Shown piece by piece: positions 27,587-38,603 of a DNA stretch of 64,000 bases. The notes under the pieces were generated by a model. It saw only the letters and a list, made by a program, of their open reading frames with translations. It was not told the origin of the DNA and did no database searches. Source of the DNA: Gallionellales bacterium GWA2_54_124 (GTDB lineage Bacteria; Pseudomonadota; Gammaproteobacteria; Burkholderiales; Gallionellaceae); assembly GCA_001801025.1 (NCBI GenBank), contig MGWO01000007.1:62001-126000 (forward strand), given 5' to 3'. Numbering within the stretch: position 1 is the stretch's first letter; every line of letters begins with the position of its first letter. The translations under genes were made by a program, and so were the position numbers.

Positions 27587-28963
27587 CTACTGCCCTTGCA
27601 GCCACTCTATCAGCGCATCCTGTGCGGGCTGGGCGCGTTTTGCGTTCGGGTGATTGATGAAAAAAACCACGCTCCACGGTTTGCCTGATTGAGCCTGCAC
27701 GTAACCTGCCAGCGTTTTAACGCCATCGAGGGTGCCGGTTTTTAAGTGTGCGTGACTGGCGGCAGGGCTATTTTTAAGGCGCTTTTTGACCGAGCCATCG
27801 ATGCCTAAAATAGGTAGCGAGGCGATCAGTTCAGCGCTGTACGGGCTTGTCGTCACGCTCTGCAACAGTTGTGCCATGTGCTCCGCGCTGATGCGCTCAA
27901 GACGAGACAGCCCAGCGCCGTTTTCCAGTACCAGTTCAGGAAACGCCAGCCCTTTTGTTTTTAGCCAATCGCGCATCGCGGCGCTGCTGCGCGGAATGTC
28001 GGTGGCAGTCGTCGCGCCTAACGTCAGAAACAACTGCCGCGCCATCACGTTATTGCTGAATTTATTGATATCACGGATGATCAGGCTAAGGGGTTCGGAG
28101 CGATGTGTCGAGTATAGTCGTGCGCCTGCATTCAGCGAGCCGTCGCGTTGAATGCCGCTCAGGCTGCCGCCTAATTGATGCCAGACTGCGCGAAACACGG
28201 TATCGACATAGCGTGAATGTGATAAAAGTCTGAGGTTGTGTTCCCGTTCACCACAGGAAGCAGGATAGCCGCCTTGTAGCAAAATGCGCTCATCGTTCGC
28301 TTGTACATGTATCGTGTCGTCCCAGTCCTCGCAACTGCCAGCCTGCGGTGCTAACTGGCTGTCCAGCCGTACGCCTTCCAGCATCGGTTCGATGATCACG
28401 CGCAGGTGGTTTCCTTCCGGAATATAGCGCAGACGCAACGTGTTGAAGTTCAGTAGCAACGCATCCGGGGTTACGTTATAGGCGCGCACCGGATCGTTGT
28501 CGAAGGCGCCTGAATCAATCGGCGGCAGGTCGAAAAAACTGTGATCCAGTACCAGATTTCCGCGTATTTCACGCAAACCCCGGGCGCGCAATTCAGCCAT
28601 CCAAAGCCAGAACTGCTCGATGGTGAACTTGGGATCGCCATAGCCCTTGAGGATCAAATCGCCCTGCAGCACGCCGTTTTCCAGTTTGCCGTCCAGATAG
28701 GCTTCGGTCTTCCAGGTATAGGCCGGCCCCAGCAATTCCAGCCCGGCAAAGGTGGTGAAGAGCTTCATGGTGGAGGCCGGATTCATCGGCTGTTCTGCAT
28801 TGATGCTGATGGCCGCTTTTTGCGCGCCGATCTCACGCACGCTGATGCCTGTCGCGCTGAGCGGAATGCCGGCGCTTTTCAGTTCACGCAGCACGGCAGG
28901 CGGCAAGGGGACTGCAAGCGCATTGAGCGAAACTATCAACAGGAAACCGAGAACGAGCCTCAT
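27587..28963 (-). CDS. dacB: D-alanyl-D-alanine carboxypeptidase/endopeptidase (PBP4, S13 family)
   Basis: Periplasmic low-molecular-weight penicillin-binding protein that trims or cleaves peptidoglycan cross-links. 458 residues with an N-terminal signal peptide (MRLVLGFLLIVSLNALA). The active-site triad motifs are present: STMK in NPASTMKLF (SxxK), SNN in FSNNVMARQLF (SxN) and KTG in HLKTGTLDGVKTLAG. The large insertion between SxxK and SxN is typical of S13 enzymes. It starts inside the bioA stop (ATGA), so it is co-translated with a biotin gene, an unexpected pairing. Confidence 0.95.
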   Translation of the reverse strand: MRLVLGFLLIVSLNALAVPLPPAVLRELKSAGIPLSATGISVREIGAQKAAISINAEQPMNPASTMKLFTTFAGLELLGPAYTWKTEAYLDGKLENGVLQGDLILKGYGDPKFTIEQFWLWMAELRARGLREIRGNLVLDHSFFDLPPIDSGAFDNDPVRAYNVTPDALLLNFNTLRLRYIPEGNHLRVIIEPMLEGVRLDSQLAPQAGSCEDWDDTIHVQANDERILLQGGYPASCGEREHNLRLLSHSRYVDTVFRAVWHQLGGSLSGIQRDGSLNAGARLYSTHRSEPLSLIIRDINKFSNNVMARQLFLTLGATTATDIPRSSAAMRDWLKTKGLAFPELVLENGAGLSRLERISAEHMAQLLQSVTTSPYSAELIASLPILGIDGSVKKRLKNSPAASHAHLKTGTLDGVKTLAGYVQAQSGKPWSVVFFINHPNAKRAQPAQDALIEWLQGQ

Positions 28964-30282
28964 GTCAGGTTTTCAACGATATGTAGCGTCCGATTAACCA
29001 GCATATCCATCTCGGGTTCGCCGATGACATAAGGCGGCATGAAGTACACGGTCTTGCCCATCGGCCTTAACAGCAGTTCTTTAGAGAGCGCCATGCTAAA
29101 GCAGCGCTGTGCAAAATCCGCGTGGGGTGTGTCGACTTCGAATGCCCAGATCATGCCGGTATTACGGAAGTTTCTGACCTTGGGGTGGTTTTTCAACGGC
29201 GCAGCGATACGGTTGAGATAGGCGGCTTTGCCGAGATTGGTGTTCAGTACATCGTCCTGCGCAAAAATGTCCAGCGTGGCCAGCGCCGCGCGGCATGCCA
29301 GCGGATTGCCGGTGTAGGAGTGCGAATGAAGAAATCCGCGCGCGGTCTTGTCGTCATAGAACGCCTGATAGATCGTGTCAGTGGTCATGACGATGGACAG
29401 CGGCAGGTAGCCGCCGGTGATGCCCTTGGAAATCAGCAGAAAATCGGGCGAAATACCGCCCTGTTCGCAGGCAAACATCGTCCCGGTTCTACCCATGCCG
29501 ACCGCGATTTCATCCGCAATCAGATGTACGTCGTATTGATCGCAAAGTTCGCGCGCCCGTTTAAGATAAATCGGGTGATACATGGCCATGCCTGCGGCAC
29601 CCTGCACCAGAGGTTCGATGATAAAGGCGGCAAGTTGTGCGTGATGCTGTTGCAAATGGGATTCAAGTGCGCAGGCGCAGCGCAGCGCGTACGCTTCGCT
29701 TGATTCGACGGCTTCTGCTTTTCGCCAGTCGGGGCTGATCACGGTTGCCTGTTGTCGGATCAGTGCGCCGTAGGCGTCGCGAAACAGTGCGACATCAGTG
29801 ACCGAGAGTGCGCCTAGCGTTTCACCGTGGTAGCTGTCTTGCAAGCTGATAAATTGACTCTTGTCCGGCTGACCCGTATTTCGCCAGTAATGCGCGCTCA
29901 TTTTGAGGGCGATTTCGGTGGCCGAGGCGCCATCCGAGCCGTAGAAACAATGTCCCAAGCCCGGCGGGGCAAGTTCACGCAATTGTTCGGAGAGCTTAAT
30001 CACGGATTCATGGGTAAAGCCCGCCAGCATGACGTGTTCCAGTTTTTCCAGTTGGTTGCGCAATGCGGCATTAATGCTGGGATTGCTGTGACCAAACAGA
30101 TTTACCCACCATGAGCTGACGGCATCCAGATATCTGTTGTTATCGAAATCATAAAGCCACGCTCCGCTGCCGCGCGCAATCGGCACTAGCGGAAACGATT
30201 CGTATTGCTTCATCTGCGAGCAGGGATGCCAGACCGCAGATAGCGAGCGACTGATCAGATCCTGATTGGTTTGGATTTTCAT
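28960..30282 (-). CDS. bioA: Adenosylmethionine-8-amino-7-oxononanoate aminotransferase
   Basis: PLP enzyme of biotin synthesis that converts KAPA to DAPA with SAM as amino donor. 440 residues, class III aminotransferase fold. Features are the N-terminal VWHPCSQMKQYESFPLVP (BioA-specific), SSWWVNLFGHSNP, FYGSDGASATEIALKMS, YHGETLGALSVTD, LIADEIAVGMGRTG (Asp binding PLP N1) and LLISKGITGGYLPLS with the Schiff-base Lys. FLHSHSYTGNPLA follows. bioB, bioF and bioD are not here, so the pathway is split. Confidence 0.96.
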   Translation of the reverse strand: MKIQTNQDLISRSLSAVWHPCSQMKQYESFPLVPIARGSGAWLYDFDNNRYLDAVSSWWVNLFGHSNPSINAALRNQLEKLEHVMLAGFTHESVIKLSEQLRELAPPGLGHCFYGSDGASATEIALKMSAHYWRNTGQPDKSQFISLQDSYHGETLGALSVTDVALFRDAYGALIRQQATVISPDWRKAEAVESSEAYALRCACALESHLQQHHAQLAAFIIEPLVQGAAGMAMYHPIYLKRARELCDQYDVHLIADEIAVGMGRTGTMFACEQGGISPDFLLISKGITGGYLPLSIVMTTDTIYQAFYDDKTARGFLHSHSYTGNPLACRAALATLDIFAQDDVLNTNLGKAAYLNRIAAPLKNHPKVRNFRNTGMIWAFEVDTPHADFAQRCFSMALSKELLLRPMGKTVYFMPPYVIGEPEMDMLVNRTLHIVENLT

Positions 30283-30513
30283 GAGTGGATAGTAGCGAAT
30301 TTTTTACTCGTGGCGCTGAACTAAAATGTGCGCTGAGATGAGCATATTATGATTAAACATGGGATTTTTGTCGTTAAATCTTACAATTCATACTGGCAAT
30401 ACTTTGAGTATTGCTCTATTTGTGGCATGCTTGCGCCCTTATATGTACCGAAATATAACTATTTATAACGCTCTGATTTTTAAATCCAGAGTGACAGTTG
30501 GAGGATGGCAGTA

Positions 30514-31764
30514 ATGAAATGTGTAGATGATTTCCGCCTGCGCTTTGGAAAGCGTGAATTAGTGCCGATCATGATTGGCGGTATGGGTGTGGATATTTCC
30601 ACCGCTGAACTGGCGCTGGAAGCGGCGCGTCTGGGTGGAATCGGGCATATTTCCGATGCCATGCTGCCAACGGTGACAGACAAGCGGTACAAGACCAAAT
30701 TTGTCAGTGAGAAGCAGAAGCAATACAAGCTGAATATTCTGGAAACGGACAAAACGATCGTAAAATTCGATCTCGAGCAGGTTGCCGAAGCCTCTCGTCT
30801 GCATGTGCGCAAGACGATGGATGCCAAGCGCGGCGACGGGATGGTGTTCATCAACTGCATGGAAAAGCTCACCATGAATGCGCCGCGCGAAACGTTGCGC
30901 ACGCGTATGCTGACCGCGCTGGACGAAGGCATTGACGGCATTACGCTGGCAGCGGGGCTGCACTTGGGTTCCTTTGCTATGATGCAGGATCACCCCCGCT
31001 TTCACGATGCGAAGCTGGGTATCATCGTCTCTTCAGTGCGTGCGCTGCAGTTATTTTTGCGCAAAAATGTCAAAACCAATCGATTGCCGGACTACGTTGT
31101 CGTAGAAGGCCCTCTGGCCGGTGGTCACTTGGGGTTCGGTATGGACTGGGCGCAGTATGATCTGCGTACGATCACTGCCGAAGTCATTCAGTTTTTGAAA
31201 AATGAGCAATTGGATATTCCTGTGATTCCGGCTGGCGGTATCTTTACCGGCAGCGATGCCGTGAGTTATCTGGAAACAGGTTCTTCCGCCGTGCAGGTTG
31301 CGACGCGTTTTACGGTCGCCGAAGAGTGCGGTATTCCGCCTAAGATTCAGCAGGAATATTTCAAGGCCAGCGAAGAAGATATTGAGGTGAATACCCTGTC
31401 GCCGACTGGTTATCCGATGCGCATGATCAAGGGGTGTCCGGCGATCGGTTCAGGCATACGCCCTAACTGCGAAGCATTCGGCTATGTGCTCGACGGCAAT
31501 GGTCGTTGCGGCTATATCGATGCTTATAATCGTGTAGTCGCAGAAAATCCGGATGCAAAGAAATTTTCCGTTCCGGATAAAACCTGTCTGTGTACGCATA
31601 TGCGGAACTACGATCTGTGGACTTGCGGGCATTATGCGTATCGCCTGAAGGATACTTCACACCGCAACGAAGACGGTACTTATCAGTTACTGACCGCAGA
31701 ACATATCTTTTTGGATTATCAGTTCAGCAAAGATAACAAGATCGCTTTGCCTGCTAAAAAATAA
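30514..31764 (+). CDS. Nitronate monooxygenase-like (2-nitropropane dioxygenase family) flavoprotein
   Basis: FMN TIM-barrel of 416 residues. Seen are IMIGGMGVDIST (start of barrel, FMN contacts), a GDGMVFINCME segment, VVVEGPLAGGHLGFG with the family histidine, IPAGGIFTGSDAVSYLETG and VQVATRF. The C-terminal quarter is unusual in holding six cysteines (308, 319, 332, 358, 360, 371), including TCLC and TCGH. The start at ATG 30514 has GGAGG nine bases upstream; the ATG at 30505 overlaps that site. It is divergent from bioA and upstream of groES. The true substrate is unknown; FabK-like enoyl reductase is a less likely alternative. Confidence 0.82.
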   Translation: MKCVDDFRLRFGKRELVPIMIGGMGVDISTAELALEAARLGGIGHISDAMLPTVTDKRYKTKFVSEKQKQYKLNILETDKTIVKFDLEQVAEASRLHVRKTMDAKRGDGMVFINCMEKLTMNAPRETLRTRMLTALDEGIDGITLAAGLHLGSFAMMQDHPRFHDAKLGIIVSSVRALQLFLRKNVKTNRLPDYVVVEGPLAGGHLGFGMDWAQYDLRTITAEVIQFLKNEQLDIPVIPAGGIFTGSDAVSYLETGSSAVQVATRFTVAEECGIPPKIQQEYFKASEEDIEVNTLSPTGYPMRMIKGCPAIGSGIRPNCEAFGYVLDGNGRCGYIDAYNRVVAENPDAKKFSVPDKTCLCTHMRNYDLWTCGHYAYRLKDTSHRNEDGTYQLLTAEHIFLDYQFSKDNKIALPAKK

Positions 31765-31778
31765 ATTTCACCTCCGCC

Positions 31779-31808
31779 CTTGAAATTGCAAGTTGCTATC
31801 CCCATTGT
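31779..31808 (+). promoter_or_regulatory. Sigma-32 heat-shock promoter of groESL
   Basis: CTTGAAA, a 14-base spacer and CCCCATTGT match the RpoH consensus (CTTGAAA, 11-16 bases, CCCCATnT). It lies 70 bases before the groES ATG. No CIRCE inverted repeat is seen, so control is probably by RpoH rather than HrcA. Confidence 0.85.
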
Positions 31809-31877
31809 TAGCGCTTGCGGGCGGAGCGGTTTCGCCTCTGCATTTAATTCAACCAAACTGATTCAGGAGATATAAAT

Positions 31878-32168
31878 ATGAAGATTCGTCCTTTGAGCGA
31901 CCGCGTGATCGTCAAGCGTATGGAAGAAGATGTCAAGACTGCGTCCGGTATCGTGCTGGCAAGCACAGCAGTCGAAAAGCCTGATACAGGTGAAGTTGTC
32001 GCTGTCGGCAATGGCAAAGTGAATAACGACGGCAAATTGCAGTCCATGAGCGTCAAGGTTGGCGACAAAGTGTTGTTCGGTAAGTATTCCGGTCAGACGT
32101 TCAAGATGGACGGTCAGGAATACCTGACCATGCGCGAAGATGACATCATCGGCATCGTAGAAGCCTAA
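31878..32168 (+). CDS. groES: Co-chaperonin GroES
   Basis: The 96-residue lid of the GroEL chaperonin. It begins [14 protein letters not shown], has the mobile loop around [15 protein letters not shown], and ends DIIGIVEA, all standard. A CAGGAGATATAA ribosome site precedes the ATG. It is transcribed with groEL (90 bases downstream) from the sigma-32 promoter. Confidence 0.99.
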   Translation: MKIRPLSDRVIVKRMEEDVKTASGIVLASTAVEKPDTGEVVAVGNGKVNNDGKLQSMSVKVGDKVLFGKYSGQTFKMDGQEYLTMREDDIIGIVEA

Positions 32169-32255
32169 TTTCGTTATTTTCAGCGAGAATAATTTTTTAT
32201 AGCCGTGTTCCGGGGCTTTGCCGGAATAGCGGTTTCAAACAATTCAGGAGCATAA

Positions 32256-33899
<1,644 letters not shown>

Positions 33900-33929
33900 T
33901 TTGATTTGGCGCTTATTTAGCTGATCAGA

Positions 33930-33953
33930 CAAACCCCGCGTAAGCGGGGTTTG
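33930..33953 (+). terminator. Terminator after groEL
   Basis: AAACCCCGC and GCGGGGTTT form a nine-base stem with a short GTAA loop; TTGTCATTTG follows. Confidence 0.75.
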
Positions 33954-34043
33954 TCATTTGTGTTGCGGTTCTTGATAAAGTCGGTATAATGCGCACCTCG
34001 CAAGGGCGTTAGAGCATTAATAGTCCTGCGAAATGTTTAAGAT

Positions 34044-34119
34044 GGCCTGATAGCTCAGTCGGTAGAGCAGAGGATTGAAAATCCTTGTGTCGGTGGTTCG
34101 ATTCCGCCTCGGGCCACCA
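34044..34119 (+). tRNA. tRNA-Phe (GAA)
   Basis: 76 bases including an encoded ACCA end. The acceptor stem GGCCTGA pairs with TCGGGCC (one G-U). The D-arm contains TAGCTCAGTCGGTAGAGCA, the anticodon stem AGGAT/ATCCT encloses TTGAAAA with anticodon GAA, and the T-arm contains GGTGGTTCGATTCCGCC. A terminator follows 13 bases later. Confidence 0.97.
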
Positions 34120-34132
34120 AATAAAATATGAA

Positions 34133-34161
34133 AGGCTTGCCGAATATTGGCGAGCCTTTTT
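34133..34161 (+). terminator. Terminator after tRNA-Phe
   Basis: AGGCTTGCC pairs with GGCGAGCCT (one G-U) around GAATATT and runs into five T. Confidence 0.8.
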
Positions 34162-34181
34162 GCATTCTGGTGTAAAAAAAA

Positions 34182-35828
34182 ATGATTCAAACCTCTGAAG
34201 AAATTCGTACCGGCGACGTGCCTGTAGGTGCTGATGGCATCGCGCGCGAGGTTAAACGCCGCCGCACCTTTGCGATCATCTCTCATCCGGATGCAGGTAA
34301 GACCACGCTGACTGAAAAACTGCTGCTGTTCGGCGGTGCGATTCAGATGGCAGGTACAGTCAAGGCGCGTAAGAGCGGTCGACATGCCACATCAGACTGG
34401 CTTGAAATCGAGAAGCAGCGCGGCATTTCCGTCGCGAGCTCGGTGATGCAGTTCACTTTTGATGATTGCGTGATCAACCTGCTTGATACGCCGGGTCACC
34501 AGGACTTTTCGGAAGATACCTATCGCGTACTGACGGCTGTGGATGCCGCCGTGATGGTGGTCGATGCAGCCAAGGGTGTGGAAGAGCAGACGATTAAGCT
34601 GCTGGAAGTTTGCCGTTTACGCAACACGCCTATTATTACCTTCATCAACAAGATGGATCGCGAAGTGCGCGAACCTCTGGAAGTGCTGGATGAGATCGAA
34701 TCCGTCCTTAAAATTAAATGTGCGCCGGTGACCTGGCCCATCGGCATGGGTAAGCGATTCCAAGGGGTGTATCACCTGCTCAACGATCAGGTGCTGCGCT
34801 TTGTGCCCGGCGAAGCGAAGGCCGGCCAAGACGTTGAGACATTGCAAGGCGGCGAGATTGATCAGCTTGCGAAACAGTGTCCGTCCGAGATGCAGACGAT
34901 GCGCGATGAGACCGAACTGGTGATGGGGGCGGGCGCGTCTTTTGATCTGGAAGAGTTTTTGCGCGGTCAGCAATCTCCGGTGTTTTTCGGTTCAGGGGTC
35001 AATAATTTTGGCGTGCGTGAAATTCTGCGCGCGCTGGTCGACTGGGCGCCGCCGCCTTTGCCGCGCGCGACCGATGTGCGGCTGGTTTTGCCGACCGAGC
35101 CTGCTTTCACGGGTTTTGTATTCAAGATACAGGCGAACATGGACCCGAATCACCGCGATCGCATTGCTTTCATGCGCGTGTGTTCAGGACGATATTCGTC
35201 GGGGATGAAGGTCAAGCATCGTCGCACCGGCAAGGATATGAAGCTTGCCAATGCGGTGACGTTTATGGCGAATGAACGCACGCGCATGGATGAGGCGTAT
35301 GCGGGCGATATTATCGGGGTGCACAACCACGGCCAGCTACAGATCGGCGATGTGCTGACCGAAGGCGAAGCGCTGACTTTCAAGGGAATTCCTTATTTCG
35401 CGCCTGAGCTGTTCAGTCGTGCGCGTCTGCGCGATCCGATGAAAGCCAAACAGCTGCAAAAGGGCTTGCGTCAACTGGGTGAAGAAGGTGCTGTTCAGGT
35501 ATTTGAGCCTTTGATCGACACCAGCAATCCGCTGATTGGCGCAGTCGGTCAGTTGCAGTTTGAAGTGGTTGAACACCGGCTGAAGGCGGAGTATGGCGTC
35601 GATGCCGTGTTCGAGCGCGCAGGGATACAAACGGCACGCTGGGTGACCTGTACGGATGCGGGCCATCTGTCCGAATTCGTCAAAGCGAATCAAAGTCGTC
35701 TGGCAAAGGATGTGGACGGCAACTACGCCTATCTTGCCGACAGCGGCGTGAATTTGCGTCTGGCGCAAGAGCGCTGGCCGAAAGTGCAGTTCTTCGCAAC
35801 GCGCGAGCACGGACAGCAACTGAGCTGA
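34182..35828 (+). CDS. prfC: Peptide chain release factor 3
   Basis: Translational GTPase that recycles RF1/RF2 from the ribosome after termination. 548 residues, slightly longer at the N-terminus than the E. coli protein. G1 is [16 protein letters not shown]2 region is [15 protein letters not shown]3 is [16 protein letters not shown] and G4 is FINKMDRE. The C-terminal domain has [18 protein letters not shown] and ends with the substrate motif around [13 protein letters not shown]. No clear ribosome site precedes the ATG at 34182, so a downstream start cannot be excluded. Confidence 0.97.
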   Translation: MIQTSEEIRTGDVPVGADGIAREVKRRRTFAIISHPDAGKTTLTEKLLLFGGAIQMAGTVKARKSGRHATSDWLEIEKQRGISVASSVMQFTFDDCVINLLDTPGHQDFSEDTYRVLTAVDAAVMVVDAAKGVEEQTIKLLEVCRLRNTPIITFINKMDREVREPLEVLDEIESVLKIKCAPVTWPIGMGKRFQGVYHLLNDQVLRFVPGEAKAGQDVETLQGGEIDQLAKQCPSEMQTMRDETELVMGAGASFDLEEFLRGQQSPVFFGSGVNNFGVREILRALVDWAPPPLPRATDVRLVLPTEPAFTGFVFKIQANMDPNHRDRIAFMRVCSGRYSSGMKVKHRRTGKDMKLANAVTFMANERTRMDEAYAGDIIGVHNHGQLQIGDVLTEGEALTFKGIPYFAPELFSRARLRDPMKAKQLQKGLRQLGEEGAVQVFEPLIDTSNPLIGAVGQLQFEVVEHRLKAEYGVDAVFERAGIQTARWVTCTDAGHLSEFVKANQSRLAKDVDGNYAYLADSGVNLRLAQERWPKVQFFATREHGQQLS

Positions 35829-35907
35829 TTGCCATATCGTGTCTAGCCTCTATCGGCTGGTAGGATTGTTCTTCAAAGACCTTAACAACCAGTGCGGGAG
35901 GCATGCC

Positions 35908-36633
35908 ATGTTTAAATATTTTTCCGGATCGGGCTTGTTGAAAACCGTGTTGTTGAGCTTATTCGTGTCTGCCGGATTGGCATGCGCAGCAAGCAGCAGC
36001 GCGTCCGCTGTGCCGCCGGTGATACTTTTTATTGGCGACTCCCATTCGACCGGCAGTTTCGGGATGCAGCAAGATGTCTTACTGCGTAGCGTCAAAGGCT
36101 TTCGCGTCGCCACCTATGCGATTTGCGGCAGTTCGCCCGACAACTGGTTTTTGGGTGATAAGACCAGTTGCGGATATTTTTTCAAGGATGTGGACGGGCG
36201 GGAGCAGCGCGGGGTGGAGGCTGCGACGCCGTTGGTCGCCAATCTGATTGCACAGTATCAGCCGGCTTATACGGTGGTGGAACTGGGTGCGAATATGTAC
36301 GGGCGCCCGCTCGAGTGGGTTGAAAAAACCTCGCACGAAATGGCGATGGCCATCGTCAATTCAGGCAGCAAGTGCATCTGGATCGGCCCGCCACATGCGC
36401 GTATCCAGACTGAGGCCGGCGTGGCGCAGGTGTTTGATGCGCTGCACGCTGGCGTTGGGGCATATTGCCTGCTGTTCGACAGCCGAAATGTCACCCGTTA
36501 TCCTGCCGTTGGCGGCGATGGCATCCACTTCAATTCACTGGGTGAGCCGGGTGCGCGCATCGCCGAAAACTGGGCACTCTCCGCCTATTATGCATTTAGT
36601 CCCTTGCTGAAGGCGGGAAAGCCGTCAAAGTAG
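35908..36633 (+). CDS. Exported SGNH/GDSL-type hydrolase
   Basis: A 241-residue protein with a signal peptide ending near ACAASSSASA. The catalytic blocks of SGNH esterases are visible: ILFIGDSHSTGSFG (block I Ser), VELGANMYG (block III, N/G) and GDGIHFNSLGE (block V, Asp-x-x-His). The substrate could be acylated glycans or esters, possibly peptidoglycan or polysaccharide O-acetyl groups; no neighbour tells. The ATG at 35908 follows GGGAGG. Four cysteines suggest periplasmic disulfides. Confidence 0.8.
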   Translation: MFKYFSGSGLLKTVLLSLFVSAGLACAASSSASAVPPVILFIGDSHSTGSFGMQQDVLLRSVKGFRVATYAICGSSPDNWFLGDKTSCGYFFKDVDGREQRGVEAATPLVANLIAQYQPAYTVVELGANMYGRPLEWVEKTSHEMAMAIVNSGSKCIWIGPPHARIQTEAGVAQVFDALHAGVGAYCLLFDSRNVTRYPAVGGDGIHFNSLGEPGARIAENWALSAYYAFSPLLKAGKPSK

Positions 36634-36707
36634 CGGCCTGCAGGTGTTTAGTCCGGTTCGATGCCGCAGGGCTATAATGTGCCGCTACGTCATAGCGAGG
36701 TGATCCT

Positions 36708-38603
36708 TTGAGTGCCCTTCATACTTCACAGTTGGCTTTTTTTGCCGCACATGCGCCGTTCGACCGGATGGAAATGGCGCATCTGCTATGGATGACCGAG
36801 CGGTTAAAGCTTGGCTATTACGCGCAAAACGAGGTGATCGTCTCGCCCGAACAGGGGGCGGTTGAACGGTTCCTGGTGATTAAGCAGGGATTGGTGCAGG
36901 GTGAGCAGAGTGTCGCGCATGTCAGCGATACCGACACTTGGCTCGAGTTGGCTGAAGGCGAATGCTTTCCATTGGGTGCGTTGCTCGCACATCGACCGGT
37001 GGCCAGTATTTACCGTTCCGTTAAAGATACTTTCTGCTATGAATTACCGCTCGAAGATTTCCATGTTTTGCTGGGCATGAGTGCGCCGTTCCGCGATTTT
37101 TGTACGCGGCGCATCGCCAACCTCCTCGAACACTCAAAGCAAGTCATACAGGCGCAATACACCCAATCCTCGTCTGAACAGCAATCACTGACGAGCCCCT
37201 TGTCTGCCCTTATCCGGCGTGCGCCCGTGACCTGCGCGCCTGATACGACGGTACGCGAGGTGCTGGCCCGAATGCACGAATCGCGTGTCGGATCGATGAT
37301 CGCGGTCGATGATCAGGAGCGCCCGCAAGGCATTCTGACGCTACCCGATGTGCTCGAACGCATCGCGCTGCCGCAGATTAATCTTGATCAGCCGGTGATC
37401 GGTATTATGACCACGCAGCTGACTTTCCTGCCGCCGCAGGCGTTAGCCTACGAGGCTGCGCTGACCATGGCAAAACAGGGGTTTCGTCATGTGCTGGTAG
37501 TGGATAACGAACGGCTGGTAGGCCTGGTGTCGGAAAAGGATCTGTTTGCCTTGCAGCGGGTCGGGCTGCGGCAAATAGGGTCGGCGATACGGCATGCGAA
37601 CAATATCGATGAATTCAGGCAGTCAGCCGCCGATATTCGCCGCATGGCGCACAACATGATGGCGCAGGGGGTTGCTGCGGAGCAGCTGACTCAGTTTATT
37701 TCAACTTTCAACGATTTGCTGACGTCGCGTGTCGTCGAGCTGGAATATGCGGCCAGCGGCATTGGAGATCTGTCCGAGCGGCTGTGCTGGATAGCGCTGG
37801 GGTCTGAAGGGCGCTTTGAGCAGACGCTCAGCACGGATCAGGACAATGCGCTGATTTTCAGGGTGCCCGACAGGATGACCGCTGACGGAGTGCGCGAAGT
37901 GATGTTGCCGGTCGCGCGCCGCATCAATGAAACGCTGGCTTTGTGCGGGTTTCCGTTGTGCCGTGGCAATGTGATGGCATCGAATCCGCAATGGTGCTTG
38001 TCGCTGGATGAGTGGAAGCGTACGTTTTCTAACTGGATCAGTAACGGCACGCCGGTGGCGCTGTTGCACGCCTCGATCTTTTTTGATTTTCGAGCGGTGT
38101 TCGGCACAGGGGCGCTTGCCGAAGAATTACGTCTCTGGCTGGTCAGAGTGGCTACTGAAAATAGCCGTTTTTTGCACCAGATGGCACAAAATGCGATGAG
38201 CATACGTCCGCCATTGGGCGTGGTGCGCGATTTTGTGGTCGGGAAAGAGCATACGCTGGATCTCAAACTCAACGGTATCACGCCATTTGTGGATGCAGCG
38301 CGTATCTTCAGTCTCGCGGCAGGTGTGACGCATACCAGCACGATACAGCGGCTGCGCGCCAGCGCTGCCAAACTGAAAATTCATCCTGCCGAAGTCGAGG
38401 CGTGGATAGACGCATTTTTGTTTATTCAGGTGTTGCGCATGCGCCACCACGATGAGGGGCAGGCGCAGGGCTTGAGTGACGATCAACTGAACAACCTGAT
38501 CGATCCGGAGGCGCTGCACGAACTGGACCGGCGCATCCTCAAGGAGGCGTTTCGTCAGGCGCGAAAATTGCAGGCGAGGCTGGCGCTGGAGTATCACCTG
38601 TGA
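36708..38603 (+). CDS. cNMP-binding / CBS-pair / DUF294 nucleotidyltransferase-like signalling protein
   Basis: 631 residues in the order cyclic-nucleotide-binding-like domain (about 15-145), a CBS pair (about 165-285, with TVREVLARMHESRVGSMIAV and GFRHVLVVDNERLVGLVSE), the DUF294 putative nucleotidyltransferase (about 310-460, with WIALGSEGRFEQTLSTDQDN containing GSEGR-x-E-x-x-x-x-x-DQD), and a DUF294 C-terminal helical domain. Such proteins act like GlnD-type regulators in structure. They are often encoded beside a DnaQ-type exonuclease and an ActP symporter, as here, and are thought to regulate the transporter. The start is TTG with GAGGTGA just before it. It overlaps the next gene by four bases (GTGA). 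Confidence 0.85.
   Translation: MSALHTSQLAFFAAHAPFDRMEMAHLLWMTERLKLGYYAQNEVIVSPEQGAVERFLVIKQGLVQGEQSVAHVSDTDTWLELAEGECFPLGALLAHRPVASIYRSVKDTFCYELPLEDFHVLLGMSAPFRDFCTRRIANLLEHSKQVIQAQYTQSSSEQQSLTSPLSALIRRAPVTCAPDTTVREVLARMHESRVGSMIAVDDQERPQGILTLPDVLERIALPQINLDQPVIGIMTTQLTFLPPQALAYEAALTMAKQGFRHVLVVDNERLVGLVSEKDLFALQRVGLRQIGSAIRHANNIDEFRQSAADIRRMAHNMMAQGVAAEQLTQFISTFNDLLTSRVVELEYAASGIGDLSERLCWIALGSEGRFEQTLSTDQDNALIFRVPDRMTADGVREVMLPVARRINETLALCGFPLCRGNVMASNPQWCLSLDEWKRTFSNWISNGTPVALLHASIFFDFRAVFGTGALAEELRLWLVRVATENSRFLHQMAQNAMSIRPPLGVVRDFVVGKEHTLDLKLNGITPFVDAARIFSLAAGVTHTSTIQRLRASAAKLKIHPAEVEAWIDAFLFIQVLRMRHHDEGQAQGLSDDQLNNLIDPEALHELDRRILKEAFRQARKLQARLALEYHL

Noticed and set aside
27193-27677. 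Minus-strand ORFs of about 100 codons
   Set aside because: They lie in repeat copy C and the hairpins, are Arg/Lys-rich and have no ribosome site or family pattern.
31786-31878. CIRCE element for HrcA before groES
   Set aside because: No TTAGCACTC-N9-GAGTGCTAA inverted repeat found; the sigma-32 promoter explains control.
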